A stretch of DNA of 64,000 bases. Source: Phormidium ambiguum IAM M-71. Its GTDB lineage: Bacteria > Cyanobacteriota > Cyanobacteriia > Cyanobacteriales > Aerosakkonemataceae. Both the position numbers and the translations under genes were made by a program. Each line of letters opens with the position of its first letter. Positions within the stretch are counted from its first letter, which is position 1. The stretch lies in NCBI RefSeq assembly GCF_001904725.1, contig NZ_MRCE01000008.1:171584-235583 (forward strand), given 5' to 3'. Below, one piece after another: positions 27,136 through 35,851 of the stretch. The notes beneath the pieces were generated by a model. The model was given only the letters and a program-made list of their open reading frames with translations, searched no databases and was not told the DNA's origin.

Positions 27136-28071
27136 ATGGATAACCTCAACTTTTTAACTGACTATCTAATTGCCAGTTTACGCCTCGCAGTTCCCCTAGC
27201 ATTTGCCGCTTTAGGAGGACTTTTTTCCGAACGTTCGGGAGTAATTAATATTGCCTTAGAAGGAATGTTATTATCTGGCGCATTCGCCAGCGCCGTCGGA
27301 GCATTTTTTACAGGTAATGTTTGGGTAGGGTTACTATTAGCAATTATAGTTGGTGGAATAGTCGGACTTTTACACGCTTACCTCTGCGTTAGCTTAAGAG
27401 TCGATCAGTTAGTATCAGGATTAGCAATTAATCTTACCGCTGTTGGTTTAACTTCCTTTTGGGCAAGAATCTTATTTAATAGTGGGCAAGCACAGAAATT
27501 ACCCGAAATTGACACTATTGCCATCCCCGGATTAAAAAATATTCCAATTTTCGGTTCTTTACTATTTAATCAAGACCCCTTAATTTATTTGTTATTCTTA
27601 TTAGTTCCTCTAACTACACATCTATTATTTCACACTAGTTTAGGTTTGTCTTTACGGGCGGTTGGGGAATATCCGCGAGCCGCTGATACTGCGGGAGTGC
27701 CTGTTAATTTAGTGCGTTATGTAGCTGTGATAATTAGCGGTTGTCTTGCTAGTTTAGGCGGAGCATATTTAACTTTAGTTCATGTGAATTTTTTCGTAGA
27801 AGGGATGAGTGCTGGTAAAGGTTTTATCGCTTTAGCTGCATTAATTTTTGGCAGATGGCATCCTGTAAGTGTTGCTTTAGCTTGTCTATTATTCGGTGCT
27901 ACTGAAGCTTTACAATTACGAATTCAAGCATTTAATTTGAATATTCCTTATCAATTTTTGGTGATGTTACCTTATATAATTGCTCTGTTAGCTTTAGTCG
28001 GATTAGCCGGGAAATCTACCCCTCCTGCTGCACTTGGTAATCCCTATATTCCCGAAAGTCGTGATGATTGA
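27136..28071 (+). CDS. ABC importer permease 2 (BPD_transp_2 / NupC type)
   Basis: A 311-residue protein with about 8 membrane spans. Signatures: FSERSGVINIALEGMLLSGA (about residues 30-49) and the late GKGFIALAALIFGRWHPV (about 228-245), both typical of the second permease of nucleoside-type importers. With permease 1, the double ATPase and the BMP lipoprotein this completes the transporter. The 3' end overlaps the convergent histidine kinase gene by 28 bp. Confidence 0.92.
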   Translation: MDNLNFLTDYLIASLRLAVPLAFAALGGLFSERSGVINIALEGMLLSGAFASAVGAFFTGNVWVGLLLAIIVGGIVGLLHAYLCVSLRVDQLVSGLAINLTAVGLTSFWARILFNSGQAQKLPEIDTIAIPGLKNIPIFGSLLFNQDPLIYLLFLLVPLTTHLLFHTSLGLSLRAVGEYPRAADTAGVPVNLVRYVAVIISGCLASLGGAYLTLVHVNFFVEGMSAGKGFIALAALIFGRWHPVSVALACLLFGATEALQLRIQAFNLNIPYQFLVMLPYIIALLALVGLAGKSTPPAALGNPYIPESRDD

Positions 28072-30800
28072 AGAAGTTGTGCGATCGCCTCAATTAACCT
28101 ATCTGGTTCTATTGGTTTAGCTAAATGTAACTGAAACCCAGCAGAAATTGCTTGCTGTTGATCGTATTCTGCGGCATAAGCAGTAAGAGCAATAGCCGGA
28201 ATTTTACTATATTTCTCTTCAGGAAACTCTCTAATCTGTTTTAGTAAAGTGTAACCATCAATATTAGGCATTCCAATATCACTTATTAATAGATCGGGAA
28301 TTGTCTTTTTCAATATAGTTAATACTTCACTTGCTGATGATAAAACCGTTACTTTTGCACCAGCTTGCTCTAAAACAAATTTCACGTAATCGCGCATATC
28401 GGCATCGTCATCAACAGCTATAATTTGCAGACCTTTTAAGTTTTGTATTACACAATAATTAATATTTTCTTCGTTAGTTGATATCGTCTCTTTTATGGTT
28501 GGTAAACTCACAGTAAAGGTAGCACCTAAACCTTCACCAAGACTCTCAGCACTCACTGTACCACCATGCGATTCTGCTAAATGACGCACAATTGCTAATC
28601 CTAAACCTAAACCACCAAAATTGCGTGTAATACTACTATCTGCTTGACGGAAATAATCAAATACATAAGGGAGAAAATCCGGCTCAATTCCCTTACCTGT
28701 GTCTTTTACTTTAATTTCCACATGAGAGTTTATTTGCTGTAGATAAATTTCTATTTTTCCCTGAGATGGTGTAAACTTTACAGCATTAGAAAGCAGATTC
28801 CAAATTATTTGTTGTAATCGACCAAAATCTCCTAAAACTTTTCCTACATTAGGTTCATAAAATTTTTCAATTTGAATAGATTTAGCTTCTGCGGATAATC
28901 TAACTGTTTCTAATGCTGCTTCAATAGTAGTTACTAAATTTATAGATTGAACATTTAGACTCAATTTTCCTCGTAAAATGCGCGAAACATCTAATAAATC
29001 TTCAATTAATTGAGTTTGTAACTTAGCATTACGCTCAATTACTTCTAAAGCGCGAGCAGTAGCAACTTCATCAAATTTGCGCGTTCTTAATAGTTTGCTC
29101 CAGCCTAAAATCGGATTTAAAGGAGAACGTAATTCATGGGAAAGTACAGCTAAAAATTCATCTTTAATCCGATTTGCTACTTCTGCTTGCTCTCTGGCGG
29201 TTCTTTCTCTTGCTAATAATTCTTCTCGCTCTATTTCTGCTCGTTTGCGATCGCTCACATCACTAAAAGAAATTGCTATTCCATCATCTAATTTAACTGC
29301 CATATTGCGAAACCAACCTACAATTCCTTCGGATTCATAACGCAATTCAATATCGTGGGGTTTACCAGTTTCAACTACTTGAACATAGCGATCGAACAAT
29401 TCACTATTAGCTTTGTTTCCAGGTAAAACTTCTAAAAGCTGTTCGCCCAAAAGTCCTTCTAGGGGTTTTTGCAAAACTCTCGCCGCAGTTGGATTAACAT
29501 AACTCCATTTGAAATCTACAATTTTTCCCGTTTCATCTCGCACACTTTCTAAAATCGTAAAAGCATCTAAAGATAATTCCTGAGCAACTAAAAACCTTTG
29601 TTCACTTTTAGCCAGAGCTTCTTCTGCTAGCTTGCGCTCAGTTATATCTTCGACAATTCTAGCTGCGTGATAAATTTCCCCATTAATTTCTTTAATTGGA
29701 AATCCCCGATCTCGTACCCAACTAAATGAACCATCAGGACGAATTATTCGATACACTTCATCAAAAGCATTTTGCAAAACCTTCTCTACAAAAGCCATCT
29801 GAACTCGTTCTCGATCGTCAGGATGAATTGATGCCATCCAAGCATTAAAATCAGTCTGAAGTTCTGCACAGCTACGTCCCCAAATTCGTTGATATGCAGG
29901 GCTAATATAAAGAATTTTTTGTTTTTTAATATCAAATATCCACAGCACATCATGAATATTTTCGGCAAACTGACGAAACAGTTCTTCGCTTTGTCTTAAA
30001 GCTAATTCTGCTTGCTTACGTTCCGTTATATCACTAGCAATACTTAAAAGTGATTGCACTGAACCATCAGCAGCAAATTCCGGTACTACACGAGACTCAT
30101 AATAATGAATTCCATCAGGAGCAAGAAAATTAAATTCAAAATAATTAGGTTTTTCTGTCTCTAAAGTTTGTCTTAGTCTCTCTTGCCAATAACTATAAAT
30201 TTCTTCAGTAATTCCAAGTTCTAAATGAGTTTTCCCAATTAATAATTCCGGTTTCCAGCCAGTAGCTTTAGTAATAGCTGGACTAACATAAATGTAGCGT
30301 AAATTGCGATCGAGCCGAGTAATAATATCAGGAGAGTTTTCCGCTAAAGTCCGAAACTCTTTTTCTCTTGCTTGCAATTGCTCTAAGTTTTTTTCTAACC
30401 TACGCTTGGCAATTTTTAAATCAAAACTTAAGGAACCAATAATTAATGCTACTAAAACAAACACTCCCACAGGTAAAATTCCCTCTAGTTCATTCGCTGA
30501 TTGCGCGTATAGATGGAAATTAACAAAGCTAAGAGCTAAGGAAGATAAAACAGTAGCTAATAATCCTGTACCAATCCCACCATACCAAGCGCTAATGGCA
30601 ACTGCTGCATAAAGTAGCGCATGAACTGGATAATTAAGCGATCGTTGTAATAGCAGGGTCAAAAAAAGCGCTAATCCAACAACAGCAACCGTCACAACAT
30701 ATTGTTGGCATCGGAAGTGAAGTATTTTTTGCATGACCCTTGTTGATGAATTTTTATTATTTATTAGTTTTGATGTTTCTACCTTAAGGCAGTTTTCCAA
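28044..30800 (-). CDS. Hybrid sensor histidine kinase with PAS domains and C-terminal receiver
   Basis: A 918-residue protein. An N-terminal membrane region (about residues 35-130, four short spans, DUF4118-like) is followed by three PAS domains with PAC tails (about 145-265, 268-390, 395-520), a HisKA domain with phospho-acceptor H555 (LSHELRSPLNPI), a HATPase (N, G1 and G2 boxes; GLGLGLAIVRHLAESHGG near 735), and a receiver (about 795-910) with phospho-acceptor D841 (LLISDIGMP) and acidic pocket VDDDADM. The last PAS domains should sense a small ligand or redox state; the output partner is not adjacent. An ATG at 30734 is an alternative start. The gene overlaps the permease 2 gene tail-to-tail. 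Confidence 0.93.
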   Translation of the reverse strand: MENCLKVETSKLINNKNSSTRVMQKILHFRCQQYVVTVAVVGLALFLTLLLQRSLNYPVHALLYAAVAISAWYGGIGTGLLATVLSSLALSFVNFHLYAQSANELEGILPVGVFVLVALIIGSLSFDLKIAKRRLEKNLEQLQAREKEFRTLAENSPDIITRLDRNLRYIYVSPAITKATGWKPELLIGKTHLELGITEEIYSYWQERLRQTLETEKPNYFEFNFLAPDGIHYYESRVVPEFAADGSVQSLLSIASDITERKQAELALRQSEELFRQFAENIHDVLWIFDIKKQKILYISPAYQRIWGRSCAELQTDFNAWMASIHPDDRERVQMAFVEKVLQNAFDEVYRIIRPDGSFSWVRDRGFPIKEINGEIYHAARIVEDITERKLAEEALAKSEQRFLVAQELSLDAFTILESVRDETGKIVDFKWSYVNPTAARVLQKPLEGLLGEQLLEVLPGNKANSELFDRYVQVVETGKPHDIELRYESEGIVGWFRNMAVKLDDGIAISFSDVSDRKRAEIEREELLARERTAREQAEVANRIKDEFLAVLSHELRSPLNPILGWSKLLRTRKFDEVATARALEVIERNAKLQTQLIEDLLDVSRILRGKLSLNVQSINLVTTIEAALETVRLSAEAKSIQIEKFYEPNVGKVLGDFGRLQQIIWNLLSNAVKFTPSQGKIEIYLQQINSHVEIKVKDTGKGIEPDFLPYVFDYFRQADSSITRNFGGLGLGLAIVRHLAESHGGTVSAESLGEGLGATFTVSLPTIKETISTNEENINYCVIQNLKGLQIIAVDDDADMRDYVKFVLEQAGAKVTVLSSASEVLTILKKTIPDLLISDIGMPNIDGYTLLKQIREFPEEKYSKIPAIALTAYAAEYDQQQAISAGFQLHLAKPIEPDRLIEAIAQLLQSSRLSGI

Positions 30801-31067
30801 ACAGACAATCTAGCTTAAGGTTGAGCTTATTATTATTCTATCACTAGGAAATGCTCAACCGAATTTACTTTAGTTTATTTTAATTTGAACAACTTACCTT
30901 CCATTTTTCATAATAAAAAACCCCACTCTTCGGCGGGGCAAATGTTGCTGTTTGTTGTAATTTCTTTCGGGAGGATTGAGTAAATATATTTAGTTCATCT
31001 ATTAATTTTAGTTTCTCACTCTAAAGTAATTTGTCACTTCCTCCATCTGTTTCACCCAACTGGGTGA
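30801..31067. other. Intergenic region after the kinase promoter
   Basis: Holds the kinase promoter (minus strand) and a hairpin at 30912-30939. Also seen is an imperfect hairpin, tttcacccaactgggtgat, near 31050-31068. No gene is seen. Confidence 0.4.
30912..30939 (-). terminator. Terminator-like hairpin followed by T6 on the minus strand
   Basis: Read on the minus strand: a gccccgcc/agtgggg stem with a gaag-containing loop, then tttttt. It would stop transcripts running leftward, but no intact minus-strand gene is close on its right (the nearest ends at 31685), so it may be a relic or end a long 3' UTR. Confidence 0.45.
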
Positions 31068-31425
31068 TATTTGGAAATAGACACTATTGAAGAAGTTAAA
31101 TAAAATATTCAGGAAGCGATCGCAGTGGAACTAGAAAAAAGCAAGCATTATCAAACTCTTAGAGTTGGCAACCTTGATGCAGGAAATAGACGAAAATATC
31201 GATCGACGATCGCAAGAATTAGAAAGTTTAGGCTTTGGGCTTTACGATTCTTTTCATCTCGCTTGTGCCGAAGCTGCTAAATCAGATACAGCGCTTTGCG
31301 CTGACGTTCGCGTAGCGTCTCCGAAGGAGAATCGCCTCCTCAAAAATGCTCGCAGATATGAAAATCAGTTAAAAGTAGTTGTGAACAATCCTGTGATTTG
31401 GCTAATTAATACTTTGCAGTCTTAA
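31068..31425 (+). pseudogene. Remnants of toxin-antitoxin genes: HicB-like fragment and truncated PIN domain
   Basis: Two decayed pieces. First (31074-31135), a frame reading DTIEEVK-stop-NIQEAIAVELE resembles the N-terminal half of HicB-type antitoxins. Second (31165-31425, possibly from about 31135), the C-terminal half of a PIN-domain ribonuclease: RRSQELESLGFGLYDSFHLA through RLLKNARRY to the end. The N-terminal PIN half with its first catalytic Asp is missing. Where homologues have FLTTDDRLL, this copy has ALCADVRVASPKENRLL encoded by a dispersed repeat (31289-31332), so the second acidic pair is gone. The toxin should be dead. The companion gene at 31443 is intact. Confidence 0.7.
31289..31332 (+). 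repeat. In-frame palindromic repeat inside the PIN remnant
   Basis: The element begins cagcgctttgcgctg and continues gttcgcgtagcgtctccgaa. The first part is a small palindrome that recurs as acagcgcttcgcgctgt at 63903-63919. It replaces the conserved catalytic stretch of the PIN domain while keeping the frame open. Confidence 0.75.
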
Positions 31426-31442
31426 TTTAAAAGGAGTAATCA

Positions 31443-31643
31443 ATGATGACACAATTAGAGTTAAGAGAAAAAGGTTATCAGATTTTGGTCAGTCATTTGG
31501 GACAATCCGATGCGATTCGCTTTTTGCAACAAATGGGATGGGGACAGGGTGACTATACCCAAGAACGGGGCGAAATTTTGGATTCCGTAACGCGGGAAGA
31601 GTTTTGGCAGGATTTACAGAGAATTAGAAAGGGGAATCTTTGA
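31443..31643 (+). CDS. Small protein normally paired with PIN-domain toxins (66 aa)
   Basis: A 66-residue protein, MTQLELREKGYQILVSHLGQ then AIRFLQQMGWGQGDYTQERG, in a family I remember from cyanobacteria next to PIN-domain genes, so a probable antitoxin or accessory protein. A good Shine-Dalgarno (aggag, 31432-31436) precedes the tandem ATG ATG. Here the toxin is a remnant, so this gene may be orphaned. Confidence 0.7.
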   Translation: MMTQLELREKGYQILVSHLGQSDAIRFLQQMGWGQGDYTQERGEILDSVTREEFWQDLQRIRKGNL

Positions 31644-31684
31644 CCCAGAAATGCGATTTCTTTTTGCGATCGCACTTCCCCATC

Positions 31685-32572
31685 CTATCCCAAACCTCTA
31701 CACCAATCCAAATTTCGCCCAATTAATAATTCTGTCATCTTCGCATGATGGGTATTTTTCATCGCCACAGCCTGTGTATCAAATCCGTGTTTTTGTGCCA
31801 GTTCTAGTACCTCTTTTGTATTGTCATAAGTTATCAGGAAATCAGATGCGATCGCACTAACAACCCCAAACAATTCTTTATGGTCAATCTCAGAATAATT
31901 ATACAGCCGACTTCCGGCTTTTTTCCCTGCTGCTGTATATGGCGGATCGATAAAAAATACTGTGTCAGTGCGATGAGAATTTGCTCTTAAAATTTCCATT
32001 CCGTCGCCTTCAATAAAAATAATGCGATCGCGCCTTTCCCTAATTTCCATTATCCGCTTTTTCAGCGTCTCAGGATACCAGCGAGATTTCAATCCTTTGC
32101 CATTTTCACCGCTTTTCAACCTCCCAGCACCCACCGCCAAAATACCACCGCGATTAACTCGGTTTTTCACAATAGTTTTAAATGCTTTTTCTTCAATTAA
32201 AATAGGATTTTTAGCTAGCACCTCATTTACCGACTCCAAAGATAAATTTATATTAACAATTTGATTAGCCAACCATTTATAATCACCGTTTAAAATAGTC
32301 TGCCAAACAGCCGCAACTTCATCATCTATTTCCACCATTGTTACATGATTTGCCAAACCTTCAAAAGCTACAGTAAGACTGACAATACCACCACCAGCGA
32401 AAGGTTCAATAAACTCAAAAGGTTGATTTTTTAAACTACCTAACCATTGCCTAATTCGAGGTACTAACCATGTTTTTCCTCCGGGATATCTAAAAGGACT
32501 GCGTAGGGGAACTGACGCAACATTAGTAATTTGGTTTAGGTAGTTATTCTCAAAAACTGATAGTTCCTGCAT
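31685..32572 (-). CDS. DNA adenine methyltransferase, Dam/D12 class
   Basis: A 295-residue alpha-class N6-adenine methyltransferase. Motif X is FRYPGGK (residues 27-33), AdoMet motif I is EPFAGGG (56-62) and catalytic motif IV is FFIDPPY (DPPY 209-212). The order I-before-IV and the length fit Dam and its type II relatives. The gene starts 10 bp after the NotI-family endonuclease gene on the same strand, so it should be the protecting methylase of that system. The target may be GATC-containing as in Dam, but the sequence does not prove that. Confidence 0.95.
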   Translation of the reverse strand: MQELSVFENNYLNQITNVASVPLRSPFRYPGGKTWLVPRIRQWLGSLKNQPFEFIEPFAGGGIVSLTVAFEGLANHVTMVEIDDEVAAVWQTILNGDYKWLANQIVNINLSLESVNEVLAKNPILIEEKAFKTIVKNRVNRGGILAVGAGRLKSGENGKGLKSRWYPETLKKRIMEIRERRDRIIFIEGDGMEILRANSHRTDTVFFIDPPYTAAGKKAGSRLYNYSEIDHKELFGVVSAIASDFLITYDNTKEVLELAQKHGFDTQAVAMKNTHHAKMTELLIGRNLDWCRGLG

Positions 32573-32582
32573 TTAAAAATTA

Positions 32583-33452
32583 TCACAGAAGATCTAATAA
32601 TGTGGGAGCATCAGGAGGATTATCTAATCTTTCATCTAGTTTTGACTGTAAATGACCGATAAAATCCTCGATCGCACCAGCTTCAGGAATGGTAATTTTT
32701 TCCAGCGCCGCTTGGAATAAAGTATAAACTGTACGATAGCGATATAACTGATAAGAATTTGTCTCTTGATTGTGTTTTAGGTCGTAAATTAACCATGCAA
32801 TATCAGCTTCGTTCTGGTCAATTTCTGGTAAACTTGGCAACCTATTAAAAAAGCTTTTATGTAAAGCAACAGCTTGTTTTTTATTCCAACTTTTCAATAT
32901 TCCACCTTTATAAATTAACTGCGGTGCTAACCGCTTGCGCGAAGAAGATAGATAATCAGGACGGGGATAACTTCTTTGTCCTGTCCAATCCATATTCGAT
33001 CGATTTATCGGGTCTTCCATATAATACTGAAATGGCTGACGCACATTGCCAGAAATGTAGACCGCTTGGATTTCCAAAGCCCCAAAATCAATTATGCAAC
33101 CCTGGTTATCATAAGCAACTAAAACCACATCAATATTGCCAGCAGACAATCCATCTTTATCATTAAGACGAATTTCTGTGAGGGAAGTCCAAGTTGTATT
33201 TTGCGGGAAAAAGAAAGCAGCTGCATCCTCAGCAATCAGCCAATCCTGACGAAAGCGAATCGGACAGGTAATGGCAATTTCATTTCCCTCAAATACACTA
33301 CAAACTCCTAAAGGATCGTTAGCTTTATCTTTGGTGCAAGAAGGAACTTTATTATTGTAAGGACAGAGGCGATTTCGGCGATAACGTTCTGCTTCTGATG
33401 AAAGGTTATCTAGTGGAAATCCAAATACCTCTGCTAGAGGTTGTTTTGCCAT
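32583..33452 (-). CDS. NotI-family type II restriction endonuclease
   Basis: A 289-residue protein whose N-terminal half matches the NotI family as I recall it: GFPLDNLSSEAERYRRNRLC, then CTKDKANDPLGVCS and ITCPIRFRQDW. The four cysteines C30, C39, C51 and C63 correspond to the iron-binding Cys4 site of NotI. The active site fits the D-ExQ variant of PD-(D/E)xK known from NotI: D108 (NIDVVLVAY) and E127/Q129 (GALEIQAVY). It is the first gene of a tight two-gene operon with the D12 adenine methylase. Having the endonuclease first implies some timing control, perhaps weak translation. NotI itself cuts GCGGCCGC, which has no adenine, so this enzyme should recognise a different, A-containing site. 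Confidence 0.87.
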   Translation of the reverse strand: MAKQPLAEVFGFPLDNLSSEAERYRRNRLCPYNNKVPSCTKDKANDPLGVCSVFEGNEIAITCPIRFRQDWLIAEDAAAFFFPQNTTWTSLTEIRLNDKDGLSAGNIDVVLVAYDNQGCIIDFGALEIQAVYISGNVRQPFQYYMEDPINRSNMDWTGQRSYPRPDYLSSSRKRLAPQLIYKGGILKSWNKKQAVALHKSFFNRLPSLPEIDQNEADIAWLIYDLKHNQETNSYQLYRYRTVYTLFQAALEKITIPEAGAIEDFIGHLQSKLDERLDNPPDAPTLLDLL

Positions 33453-33493
33453 GAAAATTTACTCTCCTACAATCGCTTGAGTATTCACCTTGA

Positions 33494-34891
<1,398 letters not shown>

Positions 34892-35015
34892 AAATCTCAT
34901 TGTCTAAAAATTCCCCAACTAGACATGGATTTTCCCAAAATCAAAATTGGCAAATCGCAATTTGCCAACCTAACCTGACCTCAAAAAATCTCAAACTAAA
35001 CTCTAAAATCGGAAA

Positions 35016-35597
35016 ATGGAACTCACAGTTGAATGTCAAAAGCGTACAGCAGAATCTAAACCTAATACCCTGCGTCGCAACAATTTAATTCCCGCCGTTT
35101 TATACGGTCACAATGGTACAGAATCAGTTGCTTTAACCTTGGATGCTAAGGTAGCAGAAACATTAGTCAAAAAAGCTTCTCTGAACAACACGCTGATTAA
35201 TCTGAACATCCCTGATGCTTCTTGGAGTGGTAAAACTCTGTTGCGGGAAGTCCAAACTCATCCAGCAAAAGGATTTATCTATCACCTCAGCTTTTTTGCT
35301 GTAGCATCACAAAAGAGTTTAGAAGTAGAAGTACCTCTGCGTTTTATTGGTGAAGCAGCAGGCGTGAAACTAAGTGGTGGAATGTTAGACCCTGTAATGA
35401 CAGAAGTGACAGTACAATGTCCTCCTGATGGAATTCCTGATGCCATTGAAATTAACGTTTCTGCAATGAATGTTGGTGATGCGCTACATATCCGGGAAGT
35501 ACCTTTACCCCCAGGCGTTAGAGTAGTTGGAGATCCCGATCAAGTAGTTGTTAGCGTTCTTCGTGGTCAAGGTGGATCGGAAGAAGCAGCTGAGTAA
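35016..35597 (+). CDS. rplY: 50S ribosomal protein L25 (CTC form)
   Basis: A 193-residue protein: the L25 5S-rRNA-binding domain (MELTVECQKRTAESKPNTLR through PAVLYGHNG) plus the long C-terminal beta domain of the CTC/TL5 form (VEVPLRFIGEAAGVKLSGGM). It sits at the central protuberance of the 50S subunit. It follows purA by 124 bp and ends in a strong terminator at 35634-35659, so the two may be co-transcribed. Confidence 0.95.
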   Translation: MELTVECQKRTAESKPNTLRRNNLIPAVLYGHNGTESVALTLDAKVAETLVKKASLNNTLINLNIPDASWSGKTLLREVQTHPAKGFIYHLSFFAVASQKSLEVEVPLRFIGEAAGVKLSGGMLDPVMTEVTVQCPPDGIPDAIEINVSAMNVGDALHIREVPLPPGVRVVGDPDQVVVSVLRGQGGSEEAAE

Positions 35598-35633
35598 CTT
35601 TTGCTCAATTAAAGGTATGATTTGTTTACTAGA

Positions 35634-35659
35634 CCAGGGTTTTTAACCCTGGTTTTTTT
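35634..35659 (+). terminator. Rho-independent terminator after rplY
   Basis: A perfect 9-bp stem, accagggtt/aaccctggt, with a 2-nt loop, followed by seven T residues. It is placed 36 bp after the rplY stop, a textbook intrinsic terminator. Confidence 0.92.
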
Positions 35660-35673
35660 CTATTTATGACAGC

Positions 35674-35740
35674 TTAAGGTGTGTCAGATTTAAAAACTTT
35701 AAATTAACAAAGGTTTTAGTTTTTCTGACGCACCTTATAA
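35674..35740. repeat. 67-bp palindromic MITE-like element
   Basis: The ends ttaaggtgtgtcaga and tctgacgcaccttataa are inverted copies (one mismatch in the first 13). The inner arms also pair imperfectly (atttaaaaacttt against aaaggttttagtttt), so the whole element can fold into one long hairpin. The ggtgcgt motif is shared with 35761-35766 and the palindrome at 43165-43191. No coding capacity. Confidence 0.7.
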
Positions 35741-35851
35741 AGTTGTAAAAATGGGTTAATGGTGCGTTACGTTATCACTTTTCTTAAATGCCGCAGGCTA
35801 TACGCACCCGACGAAGTTTGTGATTTCTGATTTGTAATTTGTAGGTTAAAA

